Assembly (NCBI RefSeq): GCF_015277875.1
Contig: NZ_CP063814.1
Span: 1,364,001-1,428,000 of the forward strand
Direction: 5' to 3'
Length of the DNA: 64,000 nucleotides
Origin: Microbacterium luteum
Lineage (GTDB): Bacteria; Actinomycetota; Actinomycetes; Actinomycetales; Microbacteriaceae
The notes beneath the pieces are model-generated. The model was given only the letters and a program-made list of their open reading frames with translations, ran no database searches and had not been told where the DNA came from. Below are positions 49,999 through 58,902 of the stretch, piece after piece. The position numbers and the translations under genes were made by a program. Positions within the stretch are counted from its first letter, which is position 1. Every line of letters starts with the position of its first letter.

Positions 49999-52900
49999 CT
50001 ATCGCACCGTGACCGTGACCGGCTTCGATGCGGTCTCGCCGTTGGCGTTGCGGAACACGGCGATCAGCTCGTGGTCGCCGGGCTCCACTCCCTCCAGCTC
50101 GACCTGTGCCCGCTGGGCGTCGGGGGTCGACGCGGCGAGCTCGCCGGAGTCGACCACCTCGCCGTCGAGGAGGATGTCGTACGCGTCGGCGTTGGTGCCC
50201 CACCGCAGGTTCGCCGTGACGGTGAACTCCCCGTCGCGGTCCCAGTTGTCGTGGGACACGACCGGTGTGCCGGGTGCCGCAGCGTTTACCACGACCGTTG
50301 TCGAGCTCGTCTCGGTGATGCCGTGGCTGTTGACGAGCTCGGCGGTGTACTCGTAGGTGCCGTTCGGCTTGCCCTCGAAGCTCACCCCCGTGGTCTGCGA
50401 CATGCCCTGCGTCGGCTCGAGCACGCGGGTCTCGAACAGGCGGAACACCGTGCCGGGAACACCCCACCAGAGGTTCATCACGACGTCGTAGGTGCCGTCG
50501 TGCAGCCCGTAGGCCCACCCGCTGGTGTTGGACAGCGTGCCGCGTCCGGGCGCCGCGTCGTATTCGTCGCCGGAGACGAGCAGCACCGTGCTGGTCTCGG
50601 TCGAGACGAAGCCGTCGTTGTTGGTCGCCGTGGCGACGACCTCGGCTTCCTGCCCGTCGCCGGAGATCCCGAGGTCGGCGAGCACGACGTCGCCGGATGC
50701 CGGCACATCGACCCCGTCGATGGTCACCGTCACGGACCGCACGCCGCTCTCGGGGTCATCGGCGGTGATCGCGAGTTCGAAGGGCTCGTCCACCGAGACC
50801 ACGCCCGAGGGCAACCCGCTGATCACCGGCGCCGACTCGTCGGTGTCGGGCGCGCCGACGTACGAGATCGACGGTACGGGTGGCTCGCCCATCCCGGCGC
50901 CGATGAAGTACGACGGGTGCGGGGGCTGGTTGTAGGCGGAGTTCTGATTGGCGACCGCCAGGCGATACTGCGAGTCGTGCATCAGGGTGGGGATGCGCGT
51001 GTCGGTGACGTCCGTCGTCGTGTAGATGCGGATGCCGGTGCCGTCCTCCAGCCGCACCGCGAGCTCCTCGCGCCAGTCGCCGAACAGGTCGGCCTGGATC
51101 ACGGGGTTGCCCTTGGTGGTGTTGTTGGTCGACGTGCCCTCGAGGCGCTTGATCTCGACCTCTTCCTGTGCCGCCGGATCCCACGTGGAGATCGTCGGCA
51201 CGCCCGTCATGGTGTCTTCGTCGTAGTCGTGATCGGTGATCTCGCGCACGACGTCGCCGTTCCACCACGTGACGAAGTTCGCCGCGGGGATGTCGGTGGA
51301 CAGCACCTCACCGGTCGAGGCGTTCAGCGTGCCGACGGGGGAGTCCCACGCGGCGTTCCCGCCGACGTTCCACGCTTCCGCTCCCGGGGAGGTGGGGTCG
51401 ATGTCGGCGGCGGCGCCGCGACCGGTGTCGACGGTGCCCTCGTTCGACCAGAGGATCTCGCCGGTCTCGGCGTCGCGCATCGCGGCGATGATGTTGCCGT
51501 TGCCACTGGGCGACTCGAAGACGCTGTAGATCTCCTGGCCGGGCCGGTCGATCACGAAGTCGCTCACGTGAAGCGCGTCGCCGTGGAACAGGCGCGAGTT
51601 GTACAGCGGCATGCCGTCGTGGTCGATGGTCAGTGCGCCGAAGACGATCTCGTCGAGGCCGTCACGGTCGACGTCGGCGACGGTGAACTGGTGGTTGCCC
51701 TGCCCCTCGTATTCCGAGCCGGCTTCGTCGGAGTCGAAGGTCCAGCGCTCGACGAGCTTGCCGTCCACGAGATCCCACGCGACGATCACCGTGCGTGTGT
51801 AGTAGCCGCGGCTCATCACCAGCGATGGGTTCTCGCCGTCGAGGTAGGCGACGCCGCCGAGGAAGCGGTCGACGCGGTTGCCGTAGGTGTCGCCCCATGA
51901 GCCGACGTTCCCGCGGCCCGGAAGGTAGTCGACGGTGTCGATCGCGGCGCCGGTCTGCCCGTCGAAGACCGTGAGGAACTCCGGGCCGGAGAGTATGTAG
52001 CCGCTGCTGTTGCGATAGTCGGCGTCGGCGTCGCCGATGACCGTGCCCTCGCCGTCGACCGTGCCGTCGGCCGTCTTCACGGCGACTTCCGCTCGTCCGT
52101 CGCTGTCGTAGTCGAAGACCTCGAGCTGCGTGTAGTGCGCGCCAGCGCGGATGTTGCGCCCGAGGTCGATGCGCCACAGGCTCGTGCCGTCGAACTCGAC
52201 CGCCTCGATATAGACGTTGCCGGTGTATCCCGGTCGCGAGTTGTCCTGCGCGTTCGACGGGTTCCACAGGAAGACCAGCTCGTACTCGCCATCTCCGTCG
52301 ACGTCGCCCACGGTGCCGTCGCCCGGCGCGTACGTGGCGGTGCTGCCGTCGGGCATGGTCTGGTCGGCCGGCTTGTCGAGCGGGACGTCGAGGTAGTCCG
52401 ATGCCCAGACGCCGAACTCGTCGGTGACCGAGACCTCGCGGTCGTCGACCTGGGTTGTGACGAGGTAGGTCGAGTCGGCTGTGCCCTCGACATCGACGAA
52501 GTTCGTCGTGTCGGTGAGGGGCGCATCCGTGATCTTCGCGCCGTCGCGGTAGACGTCGAAGCCCATCGCGCGATCGTCGAGGCCGAGCAGGCGCCAGCCG
52601 AGGTAGACGCCGTCGTCGGTGGACACGGCGACGGGGGAGCGGTCGAGGTACTCGACGTCGCGCACGAGTGTCGTGGCGATCTCGGTCGAGAGCACCTCCG
52701 ACTCCTCCGAGGCGCCACCGGCGTTCAGTGCGACGACCTTGTAGAGGTAGGGCCGGGTGGTCAGCACGTCGTCGTCGGTGTAGGCGGGCTCCGAGACCTG
52801 ACCGATCTCTTCGAAGGGGATGTCGTCGCGCGTCGAGCGGAACACCTTGTAGAGCGCGACGTCGTCGGCGGCATCCCACGTGAGCGTGACCTGGCTGCGG

Positions 52901-53772
52901 TCGATGGATTCGGTCGTCAGTCCGGTAGGTGCGGCGGGCGGTGCGACGGACTCGTCGATCACCGACACGGCGAGGCGCTCGCCGGGGCGTGACGTGCGCT
53001 CGCCCTTGACCGTGGCGACGGCGTAGTCGTAGGTCTCGCCGAGCTCGACGTCGGAGTCGACGAATGTCGGCGATTCCGCGGGATCGGCCGGGGCGCTGAC
53101 CGTGCCGATCTCGCTCAGGTCGCCGCCGGGTGCCGAGCGATAGAGGGTGTAGCCGGTGGCGCCCTCGACGGGCTGCCAACCGAGGGCGACATTCAACTCG
53201 TCGGCGTCGACCGACGAGGCGAGGGTCGAGGGGGCGGCGAGCGGAGTCTGCACGGTGATGCCGTTGATGCGCGCATCGCCGGAGGCGGAGATGTTCAGCT
53301 GTCCGTCGGAGACCTCGATCGCGGGGAAGAACTCCTCGTGCACGTCGCCGCTCGAGGTGCGCGGACCCGAGAATGCCGTGCCCTCGATATCGAAGCTGGT
53401 GCGGTTGCCGGCGATGAGGTCGCCGGCCCACGTCGTGACTTCATAGGTGCCGTTGGGAACGTCTACGGCGAAGGCCGAACCGTCTCCGATGGTGAAGTCG
53501 CGGGCGACCAGGTCGTCGCCGCCGCGGTCGCGGAACGCTCCCGGAGCCGCGGTGAAGCCGTAACCCGTGTCAGCGTCGTATGCCGAGCCCGGGTGGATCG
53601 CAATCCAGCCCTCCGGAGTGGGCGAGGAGGACCCACCGAAGTCGAAGCGCAGGTCGATCTCGTCGGCGGCGGATGCGGGGGAAGCCGCGAGGGCGCCGGA
53701 GGCGACGATCGCACCTCCGGCGACGGCGGCGATGGTTGTTCTCAGTCGTCTGGGGCGACGTGGATCGGGCAC
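49999..53772 (-). CDS. PL11 rhamnogalacturonan lyase, multidomain
   Basis: A 1,257-residue secreted enzyme. GTG 53772 is set by AAGGAGATTCA; signal peptide ends ASPASA. A malectin/CBM-like domain (residues 35-155) and two fibronectin-III-like domains (160-350) come first. The PL11 eight-bladed propeller follows (LDRSPVAVSTDDGVYLGWRL, APGDGTVGDVDGDGEYELVF, FDYDSDGRAEVAVKTADGT, ADLFGDWREELAVR), with its Ca-binding DxDxDG loops. Extra C-terminal beta domains end the protein. It cleaves the rhamnogalacturonan I backbone of pectin. No anchor is seen. Confidence 0.93.
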   Translation of the reverse strand: MPDPRRPRRLRTTIAAVAGGAIVASGALAASPASAADEIDLRFDFGGSSSPTPEGWIAIHPGSAYDADTGYGFTAAPGAFRDRGGDDLVARDFTIGDGSAFAVDVPNGTYEVTTWAGDLIAGNRTSFDIEGTAFSGPRTSSGDVHEEFFPAIEVSDGQLNISASGDARINGITVQTPLAAPSTLASSVDADELNVALGWQPVEGATGYTLYRSAPGGDLSEIGTVSAPADPAESPTFVDSDVELGETYDYAVATVKGERTSRPGERLAVSVIDESVAPPAAPTGLTTESIDRSQVTLTWDAADDVALYKVFRSTRDDIPFEEIGQVSEPAYTDDDVLTTRPYLYKVVALNAGGASEESEVLSTEIATTLVRDVEYLDRSPVAVSTDDGVYLGWRLLGLDDRAMGFDVYRDGAKITDAPLTDTTNFVDVEGTADSTYLVTTQVDDREVSVTDEFGVWASDYLDVPLDKPADQTMPDGSTATYAPGDGTVGDVDGDGEYELVFLWNPSNAQDNSRPGYTGNVYIEAVEFDGTSLWRIDLGRNIRAGAHYTQLEVFDYDSDGRAEVAVKTADGTVDGEGTVIGDADADYRNSSGYILSGPEFLTVFDGQTGAAIDTVDYLPGRGNVGSWGDTYGNRVDRFLGGVAYLDGENPSLVMSRGYYTRTVIVAWDLVDGKLVERWTFDSDEAGSEYEGQGNHQFTVADVDRDGLDEIVFGALTIDHDGMPLYNSRLFHGDALHVSDFVIDRPGQEIYSVFESPSGNGNIIAAMRDAETGEILWSNEGTVDTGRGAAADIDPTSPGAEAWNVGGNAAWDSPVGTLNASTGEVLSTDIPAANFVTWWNGDVVREITDHDYDEDTMTGVPTISTWDPAAQEEVEIKRLEGTSTNNTTKGNPVIQADLFGDWREELAVRLEDGTGIRIYTTTDVTDTRIPTLMHDSQYRLAVANQNSAYNQPPHPSYFIGAGMGEPPVPSISYVGAPDTDESAPVISGLPSGVVSVDEPFELAITADDPESGVRSVTVTIDGVDVPASGDVVLADLGISGDGQEAEVVATATNNDGFVSTETSTVLLVSGDEYDAAPGRGTLSNTSGWAYGLHDGTYDVVMNLWWGVPGTVFRLFETRVLEPTQGMSQTTGVSFEGKPNGTYEYTAELVNSHGITETSSTTVVVNAAAPGTPVVSHDNWDRDGEFTVTANLRWGTNADAYDILLDGEVVDSGELAASTPDAQRAQVELEGVEPGDHELIAVFRNANGETASKPVTVTVR

Positions 53773-53838
53773 TGAATCTCCTTCGAAACGGTGACTTCCG
53801 GAGGAGCGTCGGTGCTCCTCCCCACGCCGCACCTGCGG

Positions 53839-53912
53839 GAAAGCGTTTGCTGACGCGGTTCATCCATTGTCACGCCACCCGAAGGCAAGGTCAAGGAAAG
53901 CGTTATCTTTCC
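53839..53912 (-). promoter_or_regulatory. LacI-type operators upstream of PL11 lyase
   Basis: GAAAGCGTTTGC (53839-53850) and the palindromic GGAAAGCGTTATCTTTCC (53895-53912). Both contain the AAGCGTT core of LacI-family sites and flank the expected promoter. They differ from the pair at the galactanase gene, so a different repressor is implied. Confidence 0.6.
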
Positions 53913-53944
53913 CGAACTTTCCCGAAGGGGACCGCTTCGGCGGG

Positions 53945-55384
53945 TCAGAACGGCGCCGGATCGAACTCGGCATCGGTGACGAACTGCACGCTGGACACGG
54001 GGTGGTCGGGGTAGACCCGTCCGGTGGGGCTTGTCCATTCCAGAACGCCGCCCGGCTTCTGCACGACCGTCCACGGCGTCTGATGTTTCAGGGTGTGATG
54101 TCGTCGGCAGAGATGACTGAGATTCGACACGGTGGTCGTGCCCCCGAATTGCCAGTCCAGCGTGTGGTCGAGGTCGCAGACCGCGGCAGGCAGTCGACAC
54201 CCGGGGAATCGACAGTGCTGATCTCGAACGTCGAGGGTGCGGCGCATTTGACTGGACGCCTGGTATCGGTCGACGCCGAGCACTTCGCCGGAGATGGGAT
54301 GTGTGAGAATTCGGTCCCATCCGGGAGCGTTTCTTGCGAGCTCCCTGGCCGTATTCGGGTCGATCGGACCGTGTCCGGCGAGAGTGACGGCTTCGAACGG
54401 GTCGTCAGCCGGGGAGTCGAGGAGCGTGAGCACGGGGATGGTGACCCGCACGTGCGCCTGGATCGCGCCCAGTCCGGTCGCGGTCGTGCCGATGTGTGCG
54501 TCGGGGGCTGCCGTGAGGAGCATGTCGGCGAGAAGATCGACCCGGATGGCGTCGAGCACACGGCGGGCGGCGAGGAGCTCGTCGAGGTGGGCCTCCGCCC
54601 GGTCGACCGCGCTCTGTTCGTTCCGCTCGGTTTTCGCTCCCGATCCCGTCGGCTCGGCCCCATTTCTCGATTCCGCGCGCTCGGCCTTCACTGCGGCCTG
54701 CACGGCGTCACGGGCATTGCGGATGGCCTCGGCATCGGCCTCGGCGACATCGCGAGCCATGCGGGTGAGGCGGTCGTGGACGCCGTGGATGATCACGGCC
54801 GGCCCCGTCACCTGCAGTTCGGCCATGCCGTCGTCGAGATCGTGGACCTGAACCGAGCGGGTCGCGGCGGCTTTCGCGTGGCGCTCGCGGATCGTCTCGT
54901 TGAGGAACCACTGCGCTCGTCGCCTGGCGATCGGCCGCAGGCGTGACGCGGACTCGGCCTCGGCGTATCCGAGCACGCTGTTCTCGTACTCGGCGGCGAG
55001 CTCGGGGTGCTCGATGCGGTCGCCCGCCTCGACGATGACGCGCGCGTGTGCGAGCGAGATGCGGCCGGCCCCGAGTGAGCGCACCGTCTCGGGGAACATC
55101 TCGACCATCCGCGCGGCCTCGCCGATCTGACGCTGCACGGTGCGGTCGGACACCCGAAGGGCGGTCGCGAGTTCAGCGGCGACGGAGCGCCGGGGGAGGT
55201 CGGCGGTGGACATGTTCTCTTCTGCGGCCGCCCACGCGTCTGCGATCTCGCCCGCGTGTGCGAGCGCACGGGCCTCGCGCGCCTGGAGCTGGGCGATCTG
55301 ACGCCGGATGTCGACGACCTCGGTGACCACCGGCGCCAGTCGCGCGGCGGCGACCTGGTCGGGTGCGGTGGCTGTTTCGGTCAT
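53945..55384 (-). CDS. DUF222 / HNH endonuclease protein
   Basis: A 479-residue protein of the actinobacterial 13E12-like family. Long helical DUF222 region (residues 20-330), then an HNH nuclease with CRFPGC, CDLDHTLDW and HLCRRHHTLKH, which give the zinc Cys pairs and catalytic His. Many copies occur in actinobacterial genomes; the role is unknown, possibly mobile-intron-related. Stand-alone gene. Confidence 0.92.
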   Translation of the reverse strand: MTETATAPDQVAAARLAPVVTEVVDIRRQIAQLQAREARALAHAGEIADAWAAAEENMSTADLPRRSVAAELATALRVSDRTVQRQIGEAARMVEMFPETVRSLGAGRISLAHARVIVEAGDRIEHPELAAEYENSVLGYAEAESASRLRPIARRRAQWFLNETIRERHAKAAATRSVQVHDLDDGMAELQVTGPAVIIHGVHDRLTRMARDVAEADAEAIRNARDAVQAAVKAERAESRNGAEPTGSGAKTERNEQSAVDRAEAHLDELLAARRVLDAIRVDLLADMLLTAAPDAHIGTTATGLGAIQAHVRVTIPVLTLLDSPADDPFEAVTLAGHGPIDPNTARELARNAPGWDRILTHPISGEVLGVDRYQASSQMRRTLDVRDQHCRFPGCRLPAAVCDLDHTLDWQFGGTTTVSNLSHLCRRHHTLKHQTPWTVVQKPGGVLEWTSPTGRVYPDHPVSSVQFVTDAEFDPAPF

Positions 55385-55487
55385 GACGTCATCGTCTCAC
55401 CGACCTCGGACATTGCTTCGAAAGTATCGGTTGGTGCAGTTCACGCAGCGCGCTCGAAATGAGATCGGTCTGAGCCGTGAGTCGCAG

Positions 55488-55988
55488 CTATCGCTCCACT
55501 CGTGCCCGTACCCGCTCGTGTGTGGCTGCGGCGAACGACACCAGCCGAATCTCCTCCAGGCCGGTGTCGGCGCGAGAGATGGTCTCGACGGCGGCGTCGA
55601 TGGCATCATCCAGTGGCCACGCATAGATGCCGGCGCTGATCAGCGGGAAGGCGATGCTCGTGGCGCCGAGTTCTTCGGCGACCTCGAGGGATCGTCGATA
55701 GCAGGACTCCAGAAGGCGCCGGTCGCGCTCCCCGGCGGCGTGGTTGGGTCCGACGGTATGAATGACCCATCGCGCAGGAAGGTCGCCGGCGGTCGTCCAT
55801 CCCGCATCCCCGGTGTCGAGACCGCGTGGGAAGCGGGCGATGCAGTCGTCGAGGATCGCCCGACCGCCGGCGCGGTGGATCGCTCCGTCGACGCCGCCGC
55901 CTCCGCGCATGGCGCGGTTGGCGGCGTTCACGACTGCGTCGACCTGCTGCGCGGTGATGTCGCCGTGGAGAGTGGTGATGAGGGTCAT
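55488..55988 (-). CDS. macro-domain ADP-ribose hydrolase-like protein
   Basis: A 166-residue macrodomain. NAANRAMRGGGGVDGAIH carries the catalytic Asn and Gly loop; IHTVGPNH and AFPLISAGIYAWPLDDA form the second ADP-ribose-binding loop. This is the MacroD/YmdB type that removes ADP-ribose or deacetylates O-acetyl-ADP-ribose. ATG 55988 matches the usual MTLITTLHGDIT start. Divergent from the AlkD-like gene. Confidence 0.92.
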   Translation of the reverse strand: MTLITTLHGDITAQQVDAVVNAANRAMRGGGGVDGAIHRAGGRAILDDCIARFPRGLDTGDAGWTTAGDLPARWVIHTVGPNHAAGERDRRLLESCYRRSLEVAEELGATSIAFPLISAGIYAWPLDDAIDAAVETISRADTGLEEIRLVSFAAATHERVRARVER

Positions 55989-56070
55989 GTCGTCATGGTG
56001 CCTTGCGCCGCAGTCGTTCAGAACCCCTTGCGCTCGACAGATGCGGCGGGGCGAAGGCGAGAATGGAGGG

Positions 56071-56544
56071 ATGGATTCGCCCGCCGACTTCATCGACCGC
56101 ACGCTGCGGGCCGAGGCGACGGAGTGGCGCACGTGGGCGGACGGCGACGCGTCGGTCGGCGGGCTGCGCGTCTACGGCGCATCGGTGGGGGCGGTGCGCG
56201 GCACCGTTCGTGACGCGCTCCGCCGATACGGCGACCTGCAGCATGATGAGGTGACTGCCGTCGCGTCTGAACTGTGGTCGGTGCCCGTCCTCGAGCGCCG
56301 GCTGGCAACGATCGTGCTGCTGCAGCGATACGTCGAGTCGCTCACCGGCAACGACCTCACCCGCATCGAGGGGTTCCTTCGCGATGCGCGCGTCGCCGAC
56401 CTCATCGAGCCGCTCACGGTCGATGTGGTGCGTCCGCTGCTCGCTCGGCTTCGGGGCGCTGAGGCCGATCGCGCCAGACGGATCGTGGCTCGATGGGCGT
56501 CATCCGATGCGCAGAGCCTCCAAACCGCCGCCGCTCTGCTGTAG
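56071..56544 (+). CDS. AlkD-like HEAT-repeat protein
   Basis: A 157-residue helical protein. VRGTVRDALRRYGDLQHDEV and ASELWSVPVLERRLATIVLL correspond to the HEAT-like repeats of DNA alkylation repair glycosylases of the AlkD group. Catalytic Trp/Asp/Arg context is only partly visible (LWSVPVLERR, RIVARWASS). It is shorter than standard AlkD (about 230), so it may be a reduced form. GGAGGG precedes ATG 56071. Confidence 0.75.
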   Translation: MDSPADFIDRTLRAEATEWRTWADGDASVGGLRVYGASVGAVRGTVRDALRRYGDLQHDEVTAVASELWSVPVLERRLATIVLLQRYVESLTGNDLTRIEGFLRDARVADLIEPLTVDVVRPLLARLRGAEADRARRIVARWASSDAQSLQTAAALL

Positions 56545-56626
56545 CGCAGAAGCACGTCGTGATCCTCGCGGGGACGCGGCATGCCGCGCTGAGCGGCGAA
56601 CGCCGTTGGAACCGCGAACGCCGCTG

Positions 56627-57259
56627 TCAGATCAGCCCCACCATGCTGTACGCCGCCACGAAGGCGACCGCCACGACCGCCGTGCCGCCGACCGCGACCA
56701 CGACGGGTAGGGCTCCACGGATACGACCCCACAGCATCACCCCGAGCAACACCACTCCGATGATCCCGATGACGATCCAGTACACCGGGCTCGTGGTCTC
56801 GCCGACCACCGTGAGTCCATAGGCAGCCTCGCCCATTCCGACTCCCGCGAGCGCGGCCGTACCGAGCGCGGCGCGCAGCCCGCGCGCGCGCAGCCAGCAC
56901 GCGGCGACGCCGACGAACGGTCCGACGACGAGGCCGATCACCGAGAACATCAGCGGGTCATACGCGTAGCCGCGCATCGTCGACACGATCGCGTACCCGA
57001 CGGTGAGCAGCACGAAGCTCACCGCCCCGAGCGCGGCGGACAGCCACCAGGGCACTCGAGCCCCGTAGACCAGCGCGGCGGTGATGACGGTCCAGCCGCT
57101 CGCCGAGTTCGCGAACGACACGAACCACTCGGGCAGGAACGCCTGCGCGAACGCCGTCGCGCCGCCGAGCACCAGGCTCGCCGCGAGCACCGCGGCTGAG
57201 GCGAGCGCCACGCTCGTCATCGATCTTGTCCGCGCCTGCGCGGTCGCCGCTTGCGCCAC
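56627..57259 (-). CDS. DUF6518-like polytopic membrane protein
   Basis: A 210-residue protein with about six helices. FVSFANSASGWTVITAALVYG and GYAIVSTMRGYAYDPLMFSV occur between them. This fits the DUF6518 family of unknown function. GTG 57259 is used here; ATG 57220 is an alternative that removes 13 residues. Convergent with the AlkD-like gene. Confidence 0.7.
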   Translation of the reverse strand: MAQAATAQARTRSMTSVALASAAVLAASLVLGGATAFAQAFLPEWFVSFANSASGWTVITAALVYGARVPWWLSAALGAVSFVLLTVGYAIVSTMRGYAYDPLMFSVIGLVVGPFVGVAACWLRARGLRAALGTAALAGVGMGEAAYGLTVVGETTSPVYWIVIGIIGVVLLGVMLWGRIRGALPVVVAVGGTAVVAVAFVAAYSMVGLI

Positions 57260-57378
57260 TCGGACACTCTATGTGCCCGAGGTGACAGGCCACCGACCGT
57301 CGGTCGCCTCATCCCCCCGACCCGCTCGCCACCGCCCGTGATGACGCCATCAACCGTCTTGTTCCGTCGCTGGTCGAG

Positions 57379-57984
57379 TCAGCCCAGACGTTCGAGGGGG
57401 TTGGCCGCGAGCTTGACGATGAGGCCGCCGTCGACGAGTCGTTTCGCGGCTGTATCGGGTTTTCGTGATGCCTGGTCGCTCAGGCATGAGCCGAACTCCG
57501 CGGCGAGCGTTCCTCGCGGGTGGGCGGCAAGCACTTCGCGTCGGAAGACTTCCAACAGAGCATCCGGCCTCGCGCCGGAGATGTCCAGACCCGTGGCGAT
57601 CTCGAGCAGGTGGCCCTCGGCGTCCAACGCCGGATCGACACCCGGCCAGTTGTGGCGCACGATCACCTCGAGCACCCGATTGCGCCGGTGCGCCGGCCAG
57701 CCTGCTCCCGCGGTGAGCGCGACACCGACGTGCCCGCCGGCGTGCTCGTAGGAGATTGTGTGGTTATCGAACTCCGTCGCGATGCCGATGTCGTGCAGCA
57801 CGGCAGACACATACAGCAGCTCGTGGTCGATGTCGGTGATGCCGTCGACCCGCGCGAAGGCCTCGGCCCAGAGCCACGAGCGCAGTGCGTGAGCGGTGAT
57901 CGCGGGGGATTGGTACTGCGTGGCGAGCTCGAGGGCACCGCGTGCCGCCAGTGTGTCGGGCACAGTGAAGTCCGCGATGCGCAT
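57379..57984 (-). CDS. HD-domain metal-dependent phosphohydrolase
   Basis: A 201-residue protein. His in SYEHAGGHVG and the HD pair in LLYVSAVLHDIGIAT fit the HD superfamily; it resembles cyanamide-hydratase-like HD proteins. ATG 57984 precedes the conserved RIADFTVPDTL. The frame extends upstream to 58056 without a reason to use it. Substrate unknown. Confidence 0.83.
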   Translation of the reverse strand: MRIADFTVPDTLAARGALELATQYQSPAITAHALRSWLWAEAFARVDGITDIDHELLYVSAVLHDIGIATEFDNHTISYEHAGGHVGVALTAGAGWPAHRRNRVLEVIVRHNWPGVDPALDAEGHLLEIATGLDISGARPDALLEVFRREVLAAHPRGTLAAEFGSCLSDQASRKPDTAAKRLVDGGLIVKLAANPLERLG

Positions 57985-58120
57985 GCATACATCCTGCGGG
58001 CGCGTGGGGACCCCCGACACAGCCCGGTGCGACAGCGACCGTCCGAAAACAGCCATCCCGTTGCGGGCAGGGAGGAGCGGCGCGTCGACGTGGAGTGAAC
58101 CGAGCCGGCCGTCCCGGCGG

Positions 58121-58789
58121 TCACTCGTTGCGGCCGCGACGCTCGATGCCGTCGAGCACGATCTCGAGTCCCGCTTCGAACGAGTCGCGGAAATCGTATC
58201 CGGGCTGCATGACGTGCTCGCTCGTGAAGCGCACCAGCGAAGGGTATGCCTCGGGCGAGAGCGGCGCGATGATCTGATCGCCGGCCTCGGTCAGGTCGCC
58301 GCCGGCGTCACCGAGCGGGAGTGCCGCCTCCTGCAGCGCGAAGCCGTAGACGAAGGCGTCGACGACCGCGAGTCCATGTGCGACGACGGCAAGCGAGAAG
58401 CCGGTGCTGAGCCAGGTCGTCACGAGCGCTTCGTGGTGATCGAGGATGTCAGCACCGGGGGTGCGTCGCGACTCCATGATGGGGATAGCCCACGGGTGCC
58501 GGCGGAGGGCGTCGCGCAGTGAGCGTGCGCGACTCGCGATGGCGTCCTTCCACAGCGTGTCTGCCGCGGGGCGCTCGACCTCGTCGAAGACGCGGCCCAC
58601 CATCCCGTCGACGATGTCGTCCTTGTTCTTCACGTAGTGGTAGATCGTCATCGGTCGCACGCCGAGATGGTCGGCCAGGCGGCGGATCGTGAGGGGCTCG
58701 AGACCGATCTCGTCGGCGAGAGCCATCGCCCCGTCGATGATGTGGTCGCGACTGAGCGATCCCCGCGACGGCGGATCTGACGGCGACAT
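58121..58789 (-). CDS. TetR-family repressor
   Basis: A 222-residue protein: RDHIIDGAMALADEIGLEPL, then TIRRLADHLGVRPMTIYHYV, the TetR helix-turn-helix. The C-terminal ligand domain resembles the TetR_C tetracycline-repressor type (RRTPGADILDHHEALVTTWL). AAGGAGGCAGG precedes ATG 58789, a very strong ribosome site. It is divergent from the MDR/DUF4386/hydrolase operon, and two identical palindromes lie between them. Confidence 0.93.
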   Translation of the reverse strand: MSPSDPPSRGSLSRDHIIDGAMALADEIGLEPLTIRRLADHLGVRPMTIYHYVKNKDDIVDGMVGRVFDEVERPAADTLWKDAIASRARSLRDALRRHPWAIPIMESRRTPGADILDHHEALVTTWLSTGFSLAVVAHGLAVVDAFVYGFALQEAALPLGDAGGDLTEAGDQIIAPLSPEAYPSLVRFTSEHVMQPGYDFRDSFEAGLEIVLDGIERRGRNE

Positions 58790-58822
58790 CCTGCCTCCTT
58801 TTCTTCGAGTGCCTTGACGAAT

Positions 58823-58869
58823 CGTACTAAGTACGCATACGGTACTCCTAATTGCCGTACTAAGTACGG
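58823..58869. promoter_or_regulatory. paired TetR operators
   Basis: CGTACTAAGTACG occurs twice, at 58823-58835 and 58856-58868, 33 bp apart. The second copy is extended to a 15-bp near-palindrome. They lie between the divergent TetR and MDR genes and should give repression in both directions. Confidence 0.85.
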
Positions 58870-58902
58870 CGCCCCGCAACCATCTAGCCGAAGAAGAGAT
58901 CG

